DNA of 64,000 nt from Enterobacter sp. JUb54. Lineage in GTDB: Bacteria; Pseudomonadota; Gammaproteobacteria; Enterobacterales; Enterobacteriaceae. The number at the start of each line of letters is the position of its first letter. The stretch's first letter is position 1. A program made the position numbers and the translations under genes. The stretch lies in the NCBI RefSeq assembly GCF_014298075.1, contig NZ_CP060418.1, positions 4,464,001 to 4,528,000 on the forward strand, in the 5' to 3' direction. Below the pieces are notes generated by a model. It made no database searches and was not told where the DNA came from. It saw only the letters and a program-made list of their open reading frames with translations. Of this stretch, positions 1-7,619 are shown one piece after another.

Positions 1-360
1 GAGTCCGCATCAGGTCACCAGATTCTGATGGACGGCAACTCCGGAGATAAAGCGCCAAGCCCGATGGAAATGGTGTTGATGGCGGCGGGCGGATGCAGCG
101 CGATTGATGTTGTGTCTATTTTGCAGAAAGGGCGTCACGATGTGACCAACTGTGAGGTGAAGCTGACCTCTGAACGCCGGGAAGAGGCGCCGCGCCTGTT
201 TACCCATATCAACATGCATTTCATTGTGACCGGCAAAGAGCTGAAGGATGCGGCGGTATCGCGTGCGGTGGATCTGTCGGCAGAGAAATATTGCTCGGTG
301 GCGCTGATGCTGCAAAAAGCAGTCAACATCACCCACACCTATGAAGTCATTGAAGGCTAA
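1..360 (+). CDS. yhfA: OsmC family protein YhfA, 5' end outside window
   Basis: The reading frame is already open at base 1 and ends with TAA at 358-360; about the last 119 residues are present. The E. coli protein is 134 residues, so roughly 14 N-terminal residues lie before the window. The CSAIDVVSILQK stretch carries the first conserved cysteine of the OsmC/Ohr fold and the second cysteine is in EKYCSVALML. OsmC-type proteins use such a cysteine pair to reduce organic peroxides, but YhfA itself has no settled substrate. It normally lies next to crp, which would be just outside the left edge. An ATG at 28 is internal and is not the true start. Confidence 0.93.
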   Translation, partial: ESASGHQILMDGNSGDKAPSPMEMVLMAAGGCSAIDVVSILQKGRHDVTNCEVKLTSERREEAPRLFTHINMHFIVTGKELKDAAVSRAVDLSAEKYCSVALMLQKAVNITHTYEVIEG

Positions 361-393
361 CCGACGGCAGGATAGTGCCAGGTAGCAGAGAAC

Positions 394-425
394 AACCCCG
401 GTCGTTATGCGTCCGGGGTTTTTTA
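394..425. terminator. Bidirectional terminator between yhfA and prkB
   Basis: An 8-bp stem (AACCCCGG paired with CCGGGGTT) with an 11-nt loop is followed by a T run on the plus strand and preceded by an A-containing stretch. It sits between the convergent genes yhfA and prkB and can serve both. Confidence 0.8.
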
Positions 426-428
426 TGG

Positions 429-1298
429 CTAGTCGATCTTTCTGCCTTCCATCAGGCGCTCTACCAGCGGCGTCATGATCAGCTCCATCGCCAGACCCAT
501 TTTGCCCCCCGGAACCACCAGCGTATTGATATGCGAGATAAACGATCCCTGCAGCATCGCGAGCAGCCACGGGAAATCGATATCCTGCAGATTACGGAAG
601 TGGATCACCACAAAGCTTTCATCCAGTGAAGGGATGCCTTTCGCCGCAAACGGGTTCGAGGTATCGACGGTGGGGACTCGCTGGAAGTTGATATGGGTAC
701 GGGAAAACTGCGGGGTGATGAAGTTGATGTAGTCCTCCATCGAACGCACCACGGAATCCATTACCGCTTCACGGGAATGGCCGCGCTCGCTGGTATCCCG
801 GATAAGCTTCTGGATCCATTCCAGATTGACAATCGGCACCACCCCGACCAGCAGGTCGACATTTTGCGCGACGTTGTACTGCGGGGTGACCACGCCGCCA
901 TGCAGCCCTTCATAAAACAGGACGTCGGTTGGTTCCGGGAGCGGCTGCCACGGCGTGAAGGTACCTGGAACCTGATTCCACGGGACCGCTTCGTCATAGG
1001 TATGCAGGTATTTTCGCGACTGGCCGCTGCCGTTGCGCCCGTATTCAAGGAAGGTATTTTCCAGCAGGCCGAAGTCGTTGGCTTCCGGGCCGAAGTAGCT
1101 GATGTGCTTGCCCTGATCGCGCGCTTTGCGGATCGCCATGTCCATTTCCGGGCGGGTGTAGCGATGGAAGCTGTCGCCTTCGACTTCCGCAGAACGCAGA
1201 TTCAGCTGTGCGAAAATTTTACGAAAGGCGAGGCTGGTGGTCGTGGTTCCCGCACCGCTGGAACCCGTGACGGCAATCACCGGATGTTTGGCAGACAT
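429..1298 (-). CDS. prkB: Phosphoribulokinase/uridine kinase-like protein PrkB
   Basis: A 289-residue protein, the same length as E. coli PrkB. A Walker A loop GSSGAGTTT lies at residues 12-20, followed by the EGDSFHRY motif of the phosphoribulokinase family. The family phosphorylates ribulose 5-phosphate in autotrophs, but enterobacteria have no RuBisCO and the substrate here is unknown. A GGGAG ribosome binding site precedes the ATG. It is the third gene of the minus-strand run yheT-yheU-prkB; yheU ends 36 bp upstream. Family assignment is firm; function is not. Confidence 0.93.
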   Translation of the reverse strand: MSAKHPVIAVTGSSGAGTTTTSLAFRKIFAQLNLRSAEVEGDSFHRYTRPEMDMAIRKARDQGKHISYFGPEANDFGLLENTFLEYGRNGSGQSRKYLHTYDEAVPWNQVPGTFTPWQPLPEPTDVLFYEGLHGGVVTPQYNVAQNVDLLVGVVPIVNLEWIQKLIRDTSERGHSREAVMDSVVRSMEDYINFITPQFSRTHINFQRVPTVDTSNPFAAKGIPSLDESFVVIHFRNLQDIDFPWLLAMLQGSFISHINTLVVPGGKMGLAMELIMTPLVERLMEGRKID

Positions 1299-1334
1299 AA
1301 CAACTCCCAGATTAAACGATGGTGTGGTGCCGCC

Positions 1335-1553
1335 TTAGCCGTGGAACTGCTTGCGGGGCATAATGTTGACCGTTTCGTGTAGTTCAGACCACACCAGCAC
1401 GGCTTCTCCGCTTTTTAACTGTTGTTTGACGTCGGCGACTTTATCCACCAGCGAGCGTTCATGTTCACCATAATCGGTGCCTTCACGCAATACAAAGCTT
1501 TCGATCAGGTTATCCAGCGTTTCGGGATCCAGATCGTGCCAGGGAATAATCAT
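1335..1553 (-). CDS. yheU: UPF0270 family protein YheU
   Basis: A 72-residue protein, identical in length to E. coli YheU, starting [16 protein letters not shown]. The frame is open upstream into yheT, but the ATG at 1553 matches the family start and lies two bases after the yheT stop codon, so translation is probably coupled. The protein is small, acidic and without membrane segments or metal motifs. No function is established for this family. It is always found next to yheT in enterobacteria, which suggests co-expression but says little about its role. Confidence 0.92.
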   Translation of the reverse strand: MIIPWHDLDPETLDNLIESFVLREGTDYGEHERSLVDKVADVKQQLKSGEAVLVWSELHETVNIMPRKQFHG

Positions 1554-1555
1554 AT

Positions 1556-2572
1556 TTATGCTCCCAACCAACGGGTTAACCAGTCCGGAATGCGTCGTTC
1601 CAGCCACATTTCCGGCTTACGCAGCGTGCCGCCAACGAACCCGACGTGCCCGCCTTGCTCGGTCAGCTGATATTCGACATTTGCCGGCAGCTGTTCTTGC
1701 GGCGGGATAGAGTGGTGATCCATGAAAGGATCGTCCTTCGCGTGAATGATCAGCGTCGGCGTGGTGATATCACTTAATCGCGGCATCGCGCTGCACTGGC
1801 GATAGTAGTCTAGCGCATCGGCGAAGCCGTGGATTTTCGCGGTGATCATATCGTCAAACTCGCGGATACGGCGCATCCCTTTGAGCTGGCGTAAATCGAC
1901 CGGCAGCGAACCCGGGTAGGCCTTCAGCTTACGGGCCGCATTGGCCTTTAACAGGTTAAGCAGATAGCGCTGATAGACCCGGGAAAAGCCTTTATCCATA
2001 TGATAGCTGCAGGCTTCCAGCATGAAGGGGGCTGAGACGATCACCGCGGCGTCCAGCGGGGCGTTATCGCCTTCTTTTGCCAGCAGGCAGCCCAGCATGT
2101 TCCCCCCCAGTGAATAGCCAACGGCGGCGGTCGGGACCGTACCAAATTCACGTTGCAGCCAGTGCAGAAACCAGCTGCCGTCTTCGGTTTCGCCAGAATG
2201 ATAGATCCGGTTATTGCGATTGGGTTCACCACTACAGCCGCGAAAATGCATCACCACGCCAAGCCAGCCGCGCTGCATGGCGGCATGAATCAGACCGTGG
2301 GCGTAGGGGCTGTGCAGGCTGCCTTCCAGGCCGTGAAAAACGACCAGGCGCGGTTTGTGCCGTGCCAGGGAGGGGTCTTCGCTCCATGCCAGATCGACAA
2401 AATCACCGTCCGGCAGCTCGAGGCGTTGCCAGAAGGGGGTGAAGCCCAGTTTGCGGCGGATCAGACGCGGAAGCATGGTTTGCAGATGACGATTGCCCAC
2501 GCCGCGCATCGGATGAAACTCGCGCGAATCGTCTTCAGGGGGCGTCATTTCTGTGGGGGTGATTTCAACCAT
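1556..2572 (-). CDS. yheT: Alpha/beta hydrolase YheT
   Basis: A 338-residue protein (E. coli 340) of the alpha/beta hydrolase family related to ABHD1/ABHD3 esterases. The nucleophile elbow GYSLGGN is visible in the middle of the protein, preceded by the VVFHGLEGS oxyanion-hole region; the acid residue is probably in HAKDDPFM and the catalytic histidine in TEQGGHVGF near the C terminus. The natural substrate is not known. First gene of the yheT-yheU-prkB run. In E. coli yheS is the next upstream neighbour, whereas here about 5 kb of extra genes lies between them. Confidence 0.93.
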   Translation of the reverse strand: MVEITPTEMTPPEDDSREFHPMRGVGNRHLQTMLPRLIRRKLGFTPFWQRLELPDGDFVDLAWSEDPSLARHKPRLVVFHGLEGSLHSPYAHGLIHAAMQRGWLGVVMHFRGCSGEPNRNNRIYHSGETEDGSWFLHWLQREFGTVPTAAVGYSLGGNMLGCLLAKEGDNAPLDAAVIVSAPFMLEACSYHMDKGFSRVYQRYLLNLLKANAARKLKAYPGSLPVDLRQLKGMRRIREFDDMITAKIHGFADALDYYRQCSAMPRLSDITTPTLIIHAKDDPFMDHHSIPPQEQLPANVEYQLTEQGGHVGFVGGTLRKPEMWLERRIPDWLTRWLGA

Positions 2573-2746
2573 AGCACCAGAGCAATTAATAAACTAATAC
2601 AACACTATACCGCGCACGAGGTGCGCCGGTTATCCAATATGTGGTCTTACGGCCAGCTCTATAGGTTACACGAAATTGCGTCCGGGTGATGACTGGAGTA
2701 CGCGCTGCCGGAAATTATCGCACCCGGCAGGCGTCTGTCCGGCGGC

Positions 2747-3364
2747 TCAGGAGTGGTAATGCCAGGCGCTGAGGAAAGTGGTGACGGCGGACTTAGCGAG
2801 CGGCTCCAACTGGGCGGGATCAAGGGCCTGCTGCGAGATCAGCGCCGCCGGTAACGGGTAACCCATCACCGACCCAAGGAACAATCTGGCCTGAACCTCG
2901 GGTTCCGTCAGGGTCAGCGTGCCGCGCGCATTTTGCGTGCTGAGTATCTCAACCAGTACGGTCAACACCCGGCCCGCCGGGCGTTGTTCGAGTGCTGCGT
3001 ACAGCTCGGGCTTTTGCACCAGCACCTGGATCAGCAGGCGCTGAAAACGGATATTTTCCGCACTGTAAAAGTGCGCCTGGACGACACGGGCAAAACCAAG
3101 CAGCAGCGCTGGCAGGTCGTGCTGCTTATCCTGCAGCAGCTGACGCAGCGGCGGCTGCATTTTCCCGTTTAAATAGGTAAAGCTCTCCAGCAGCAGCGCA
3201 TCTTTACCACCCGGGAAGTGGTTATAGAGCGTGGGGCGGGAGCTTCCTGCTTCAGCGGCGATGGCGTCGAGGGAGACATCCAGCCCGTGCTTTAAAAACA
3301 GTTCGCATGCGGTATGTAAAATGCGAGGGCGTGCGGTCATCGGACGCCCGCGTTGGTTAGCCAT
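2747..3364 (-). CDS. TetR/AcrR family transcriptional regulator
   Basis: A 205-residue protein with a TetR-type helix-turn-helix in the first 60 residues (core SLDAIAAEAGSSRPTLYNHF) and a ligand-binding helical C-terminal half. The ATG at 3364 is preferred over a TTG one codon upstream because an AAGGA ribosome binding site lies 9 nt before it, inside the last codons of the RND pump gene. The pump stop codon ends at 3371, so only 6 bp separate the two genes. A regulator as the last gene of the operon it probably controls implies autoregulation. The likely operator is the 35-bp palindrome at 6901-6935 (inference). Not recognised as a named regulator. Confidence 0.88.
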   Translation of the reverse strand: MANQRGRPMTARPRILHTACELFLKHGLDVSLDAIAAEAGSSRPTLYNHFPGGKDALLLESFTYLNGKMQPPLRQLLQDKQHDLPALLLGFARVVQAHFYSAENIRFQRLLIQVLVQKPELYAALEQRPAGRVLTVLVEILSTQNARGTLTLTEPEVQARLFLGSVMGYPLPAALISQQALDPAQLEPLAKSAVTTFLSAWHYHS

Positions 3365-3370
3365 CAATTG

Positions 3371-6300
3371 CTATCCTTTGTGTTTTCCTTTTAGGGAGTG
3401 GATCCCCTGCTGGATCAGGATGAAAAAAAGCGGGACCAGGAGCAGCGTCAGGAGTGTCCCGGAAAGCATTCCGCCGATCACCGCGGTTCCGATTTCCGTG
3501 CGGCTCGATGCGCCAGCTCCGCTAGAGAGTACCAGAGGGATGGCGCCAGCAACAAATGCCAGCGACGTCATTATGATCGGCCGCAAACGCAGGCGCGCGC
3601 CTTCAAGGGTGGCTTCCACCAGCTTTTGGCCTGCCGCCAGCCTCGTCTGGGCGAACTCAACGATCAAGATGGCATTTTTAGCCGACAGCCCCATGGTGGT
3701 CAGCATCCCGACCTGAAAGTAAATATCGTTATCAAAACCGGCCAGCGTCGATGCGCTTACGGCCCCCAATATGCCCGGTGGAATGATCAACATGACGGCC
3801 AGCGGAATTGACCAGCTTTCATAGAGCGCGGCAAGACAGAGGAAAATAAAGATCGCGGAGGCAAGGTAAACCCACAGCGTCTGCCCCGATGAGGCCTGTT
3901 CCTGGTATGACAAACCGCTCCATTGCAGACCGAAGCCATCCAGGTCCTGCACCAGTGAGGTCATCTCATTCATTGCGCTACCGGAGCTGATACCGCTGGC
4001 GGCGCTTCCCTGGAACTGGACCGCCGACAGACCGTTAAATCGCTGCAGCATCTGTGGCCCGGTGGTCCATTGCATCGACGCGAAGCTGTTGAAAGAGGCC
4101 ATGTTGTCTTCACTGCCGCGTACAAACCAGGCGGCGAGACTTTCGGGGCTGGAGCGCCACGGGGCATCGCCTTGCATATAAACACGTTTGATACGTCCGC
4201 GGTCGACAAAATCGTTAACGTAAGCGCCCCCCCAGGCGGCGGCGATGGTCTCGTTGATGTCAGCCTGCGCCAGCCCCTGGGATTCGGCCTTTTGACGATC
4301 CACCTCAATGTGCAGCTGGGATTTTTCATCAAGGCTGTTGAGCCTCACTGCATCGAGATTGCTGTTGGCTGTTGCCATCGACAGCAGGTTTTTTTGCGCC
4401 GCCAGTAGCGCGTCATACCCTTGCGGCGACTGGTCCTGCAGCCACAGCTCAAAGCCGCTGGACTGCCCAAGCCCGCGAACGGCCGGCGGGGCGGAAACGC
4501 TAATCGTCGCGTTGGTCGAGGCCCTGAAGTACTGATTGGCGCGAGCAATAATCGACTGGGCGCTGTTTTCCGTCCCCTGGCGTTCGTCCCAGCGTTTTAA
4601 CTCGACAAACGCCATACCGACGTTTTGCCCGCTGCCGGCGTTATTACGCCCGGTGACCATAAAAATGACGTTCAGGTTGTCTTTCTCTTCGGTCATAAAA
4701 TAGTTTGAGATCTCTTTTCCCGCCTGCTCGGTCATCGACATCGGCGAGCCGGACGGCAGCGTAAACTGAATGACGACTGACCCCTGATCCTCCTCCGGCA
4801 GGAAGCCGGTTGGCAGGCGTTGATACTGCCAGAGCATCAACAGGATCAGCAGGAGAGTGAGCAGGCAGTTACGTAAGGGCCGGCGAGTGATGCGCTGTAG
4901 AAGAATGAGATAGCGGTTTTGGCTTTTTTCGACACCGTGGTTAAACCAGCGGAAAAAGCGGCCTTGCTTCGCGTGACCGGGCTTGAGCAAATGCGCGCAC
5001 AAGGTCGGGGTCAGCGTCATTGCTATCAGCGCGGACAGGCTCATGGCGGTCACGATCGTGGCGGTAAACTGCCGGTAGATGATGCCAACGGAGCCGCCAA
5101 AAAAGGCCATGGGAACAAAGACGGCCGACAGCACCATCGCGATACCGATCAGCGCTCCGGTGACCTCATTCATCGAGCGTAGCGTCGCCTCTACCGGGCC
5201 GAGTCCCTCTTCAGCCATTACCCGCTCGACGTTTTCGACCACCACGATGGCATCATCGACCAGCAGACCTATCGCCAGAACCATGGCGAACAGCGTCAGG
5301 GTATTGATGTTGTAGCCGAGCACGCTGAGGATGCCAAAGGTGCCAAGCAGGACGACCGGGACGGTGACCGTTGGGATCAACGTCGCACGCCAGTTTTGCA
5401 GGAACAAGTACATGACGATCACCACCAGAATGATGGCTTCGATAAGGGTTTGCACCACGCCTTCAATCGAGACGGTGACGAACGGCGTACTGTCGCGTGG
5501 GTAGGCCGCCACCATGCCGGCAGGGAACTGAGGGCTTAATCTTTCGACTTCAGCGCGTACATTTTCGGCAGTACTGAGCGCGTTTGCCCCTGAGGCCAGT
5601 TGGATGGAGATCCCGGCGGCCGGGTAGCCATTCAGGGTGGTCAGGTTCTGATAGTTTTCGGCGCCGACCTCGACGCGAGCAACGTCGCGCAGATAGATCG
5701 TGGACCCATCGCGGTTGGTCCGAATCGTGATGTTTTCAAACTGTTCCGGCGTTTCCAGCCGCGACTGCATTGTGACGGTCGCGTTGAGGTATTGTCCCTC
5801 CAGCGTCGGCAGCGTGCCGATTTCCCCGCTGGTCACCTGCGTGTTTTGCGCCTCAATGGCGGCGCGTACATCAGAAGGCATCAGCCCGAAACTGTTGAGC
5901 TTGTGCGGGTTCAGCCAGATGCGCATGGCGTACTGGGCGCCGAACACCGTGGTTTCTCCGACGCCATCGACGCGGCTGAGCGGATCCTGCAAGGTGCTGA
6001 CCAGGAAGTCGTTGATATCAATATTGGTAAGCTGGCCGGTTGTATCGTACAGGGCGACCACCATCAGGCTGTCTCCCTGCGATTTGGTCACCGTGATCCC
6101 CTGCTGTTGTACTTCCTGCGGTAAACGGGTTAATGCCTGGTTGACGGCGTTCTGGACCTGGACCTGCGCCATATCCGGATCGATATTCTGGGCAAAGCTG
6201 AGGCTGATGCGTGCCTGTCCGGCAGAGCTGCTGCTGGAGGAGAAATAGAGCAAACCATCGATGCCCTTAATTTGCTGTTCCAGCACCTGAGTGACGCTTT

Positions 6301-6478
6301 CTTCGATCGTTTCAGCAGAGGCGCCAGGGTAGTTTGCCGTCACAGTGACGCCAGGCGGTGCGATATCGGGATATTGTTCAACGGGTAGCGTAAACAGGGC
6401 GAGCGCACCGGCCGCCATGATGCAAATTGCCATGACGGCGGCAAAAACGGGTCGGGAAACAAAAAAATGTGCCAGCAT
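3371..6478 (-). CDS. RND family multidrug efflux permease (AcrB/MexB, HAE1 type)
   Basis: A 1035-residue inner-membrane pump; AcrB is 1049. The start at 6478 (MLAHFFVSRPVFAAV) matches the family and removes a 38-residue upstream open stretch that overlaps the preceding gene. The proton-relay aspartates are present in TM4 (D408 and D409 in GLLVDDAIVVVE) and the TM10 lysine in GLSAKNAILIVE. The two large periplasmic loops are complete, so it should form the usual trimer exporting hydrophobic compounds by proton antiport. No membrane fusion protein or outer membrane channel gene is nearby; it would have to borrow AcrA/TolC or similar. It lies between a small secreted protein (16 bp upstream) and a TetR gene (6 bp downstream). 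Confidence 0.93.
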   Translation of the reverse strand: MLAHFFVSRPVFAAVMAICIMAAGALALFTLPVEQYPDIAPPGVTVTANYPGASAETIEESVTQVLEQQIKGIDGLLYFSSSSSSAGQARISLSFAQNIDPDMAQVQVQNAVNQALTRLPQEVQQQGITVTKSQGDSLMVVALYDTTGQLTNIDINDFLVSTLQDPLSRVDGVGETTVFGAQYAMRIWLNPHKLNSFGLMPSDVRAAIEAQNTQVTSGEIGTLPTLEGQYLNATVTMQSRLETPEQFENITIRTNRDGSTIYLRDVARVEVGAENYQNLTTLNGYPAAGISIQLASGANALSTAENVRAEVERLSPQFPAGMVAAYPRDSTPFVTVSIEGVVQTLIEAIILVVIVMYLFLQNWRATLIPTVTVPVVLLGTFGILSVLGYNINTLTLFAMVLAIGLLVDDAIVVVENVERVMAEEGLGPVEATLRSMNEVTGALIGIAMVLSAVFVPMAFFGGSVGIIYRQFTATIVTAMSLSALIAMTLTPTLCAHLLKPGHAKQGRFFRWFNHGVEKSQNRYLILLQRITRRPLRNCLLTLLLILLMLWQYQRLPTGFLPEEDQGSVVIQFTLPSGSPMSMTEQAGKEISNYFMTEEKDNLNVIFMVTGRNNAGSGQNVGMAFVELKRWDERQGTENSAQSIIARANQYFRASTNATISVSAPPAVRGLGQSSGFELWLQDQSPQGYDALLAAQKNLLSMATANSNLDAVRLNSLDEKSQLHIEVDRQKAESQGLAQADINETIAAAWGGAYVNDFVDRGRIKRVYMQGDAPWRSSPESLAAWFVRGSEDNMASFNSFASMQWTTGPQMLQRFNGLSAVQFQGSAASGISSGSAMNEMTSLVQDLDGFGLQWSGLSYQEQASSGQTLWVYLASAIFIFLCLAALYESWSIPLAVMLIIPPGILGAVSASTLAGFDNDIYFQVGMLTTMGLSAKNAILIVEFAQTRLAAGQKLVEATLEGARLRLRPIIMTSLAFVAGAIPLVLSSGAGASSRTEIGTAVIGGMLSGTLLTLLLVPLFFILIQQGIHSLKGKHKG

Positions 6479-6494
6479 ATTCACAAACCTTTCG

Positions 6495-6884
6495 TCAGTC
6501 AGCGGGATAAAGTTTCCGGAGAAGCGAGGGGTAGGCTTCAGGACAGTAAAGGGCGCGTCGTGCGTAGTTGACGCAGAGTGGATTGAGTTCAAGCAACATC
6601 AGGTTCCACTGATATGCTGTCCACAGGCGGTCATAGACCTGGATACTGAGTGAGTTTTGCTGCAACTTTTCCCGCAGTTGATGCAGCGTTGCCAGCGTAC
6701 TTTGACGGTTGAATAACCGCTGTTGCAGGCCGCTGCGCGTCCAGGCGGCGGGCGCCGGACAGATGGCGGATATTTTGATCGCTACCGGCGCGATAATAAG
6801 GTGTGCGGACGCAGAATTTCCGGCGCTGAATGCCGATAACAACATGAAAAACAACAGATAACCCCACCTTTTGTACAGCGTCAT
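6495..6884 (-). CDS. Small secreted protein of unknown function, first gene of RND pump operon
   Basis: A 129-residue open frame with a clear signal peptide: basic start MTLYKR, a hydrophobic core, and a probable cleavage site after residue 27 (ASA). The mature part is about 100 residues with three cysteines and no recognised domain. It ends 16 bp before the pump start, in the position where a membrane fusion protein gene (acrA type) normally stands, but it is far too short to be one and shows no lipoyl or hairpin features. The ribosome binding site is weak. It may be an accessory periplasmic factor of the pump; this is inference from position only. I do not recognise the family. Confidence 0.6.
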   Translation of the reverse strand: MTLYKRWGYLLFFMLLSAFSAGNSASAHLIIAPVAIKISAICPAPAAWTRSGLQQRLFNRQSTLATLHQLREKLQQNSLSIQVYDRLWTAYQWNLMLLELNPLCVNYARRALYCPEAYPSLLRKLYPAD

Positions 6885-6900
6885 GTTACGGCATCCACAT

Positions 6901-6935
6901 CAATTTATTTACTTTACAGTAAAGTAAATAAATTG
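6901..6935. promoter_or_regulatory. 35-bp perfect palindrome, probable TetR operator of efflux operon
   Basis: Two 17-base arms (ending in TTTACTTTAC and beginning with GTAAAGTAAA) meet at a single central base and match without error. It sits 16 bp upstream of the first gene of the minus-strand efflux operon. Position, symmetry and the TetR gene in the operon make it the obvious operator candidate. There is no T run that would make it a terminator. Confidence 0.7.
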
Positions 6936-7014
6936 GTTAAACAAGACACATTCGCAAGTGTTATGACGAGGGGAAACAGAGCAAGGTGTAGGGGAGGTCA
7001 GAGAATAACGCAGG

Positions 7015-7045
7015 AAAAACAGCCACCTTGCACTACAGATGGCTG
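7015..7045 (-). terminator. Probable terminator of the NTF2-like gene
   Basis: Read on the minus strand, CAGCCA pairs with TGGCTG across a 14-nt loop and is followed directly by five T residues. It lies 11 bp beyond the stop codon of the gene at 7056-7508. Confidence 0.6.
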
Positions 7046-7055
7046 AGTGACGGAT

Positions 7056-7508
7056 TTAAAACATGCCGTTGCCGCTGGCCGTTTTTTCCGGAACAGTCTG
7101 AATAACGTCCCAGTGTTCCACGATTTTGTGCTGTGCATCGAGGCGGAAAATATCCACGATGGCGCGGGTGACTCCGGGTTCGCGTCCGGTGGTGGCGACG
7201 TGCAGGACAACGTAGTCGCCATCGACGATCGTCCGTTTAATCTCGCTGCGGGAGTCCGGGTATTTATCTTTCAGGAAGGCGATAAACTGGCGAAAGCCTT
7301 CAGGCCCATCCTTTGCACCGGGGTTGTGCTGGATATACTGCTGGCCGAGATAGGGGCTGGCGGCCTCAAAGTCTTTATCGTTCAACGCTTTATTATAAAA
7401 TGCGATGACGTTTTCTTTGTTTTTTAATTCGCTCTCGGTGTAGGCGGCAAAGGCTGTATGGGTCAGGGCGCACAGCAGTGAGAGGGAAAGGAGCATTTTT
7501 TTAACCAT
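7056..7508 (-). CDS. Secreted NTF2/SnoaL-like protein
   Basis: A 150-residue protein with an N-terminal signal peptide (MVKKMLLSLSLLCALTHTAFA, cleavage after residue 21). The mature part has the cone-shaped SnoaL/NTF2-like pattern: helix ENVIAFYNKALNDKDF, the YIQHNPGAKDGPEGF motif, and the C-terminal IVEHWDVIQ strand. Related proteins are annotated as SnoaL-like polyketide cyclase or aldol-condensing enzymes; the periplasmic role of this type is not known. An AGAGGA ribosome binding site lies 8 nt before the ATG. It appears to be a monocistronic gene between yheS and the efflux operon, with its own terminator. Confidence 0.85.
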   Translation of the reverse strand: MVKKMLLSLSLLCALTHTAFAAYTESELKNKENVIAFYNKALNDKDFEAASPYLGQQYIQHNPGAKDGPEGFRQFIAFLKDKYPDSRSEIKRTIVDGDYVVLHVATTGREPGVTRAIVDIFRLDAQHKIVEHWDVIQTVPEKTASGNGMF

Positions 7509-7542
7509 GGCAGTTCCTCTTGCAGGTGAGTTATGCGGTTTT

Positions 7543-7604
7543 TAACAGAGGCGAAGCACGATGCGTTCCCATAAAACCACATCGCTGGATTTTCGCCTCT
7601 GTTA
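7543..7604. repeat. 13-bp perfect inverted repeat downstream of yheS
   Basis: TAACAGAGGCGAA at 7543-7555 is exactly complementary to 7592-7604, with 36 bases between; CATCG/CGATG inside the loop can form a nested stem. It lies between the yheS stop codon and the start of the NTF2-like gene. It may end yheS transcription, but no strong T run follows on the minus strand. Confidence 0.6.
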
Positions 7605-7619
7605 TTAGCATACCCGGCT

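Noticed and set aside
693-1382. A 229-codon plus-strand frame over prkB
   Set aside because: Completely overlaps the well-supported prkB gene on the other strand and has no domain.
2680-2745. CCGGGTG/CACCCGG inverted segments behind the TetR gene as a terminator or REP element
   Set aside because: The stem is interrupted, the loop is long and no T run follows; it does not match the REP consensus well enough to call.
3371-6478. Naming the RND pump KexD, AcrF or similar
   Set aside because: KexD as I know it lies near crrAB, and AcrF has an adjacent AcrE and sits elsewhere; the sequence alone does not let me choose a name.
6479-6592. N-terminal extension of the RND pump by 38 residues
   Set aside because: The extension overlaps the upstream secreted-protein gene, has no homology to RND pumps, and the normal family start MLAHFFVSRP occurs at 6478.
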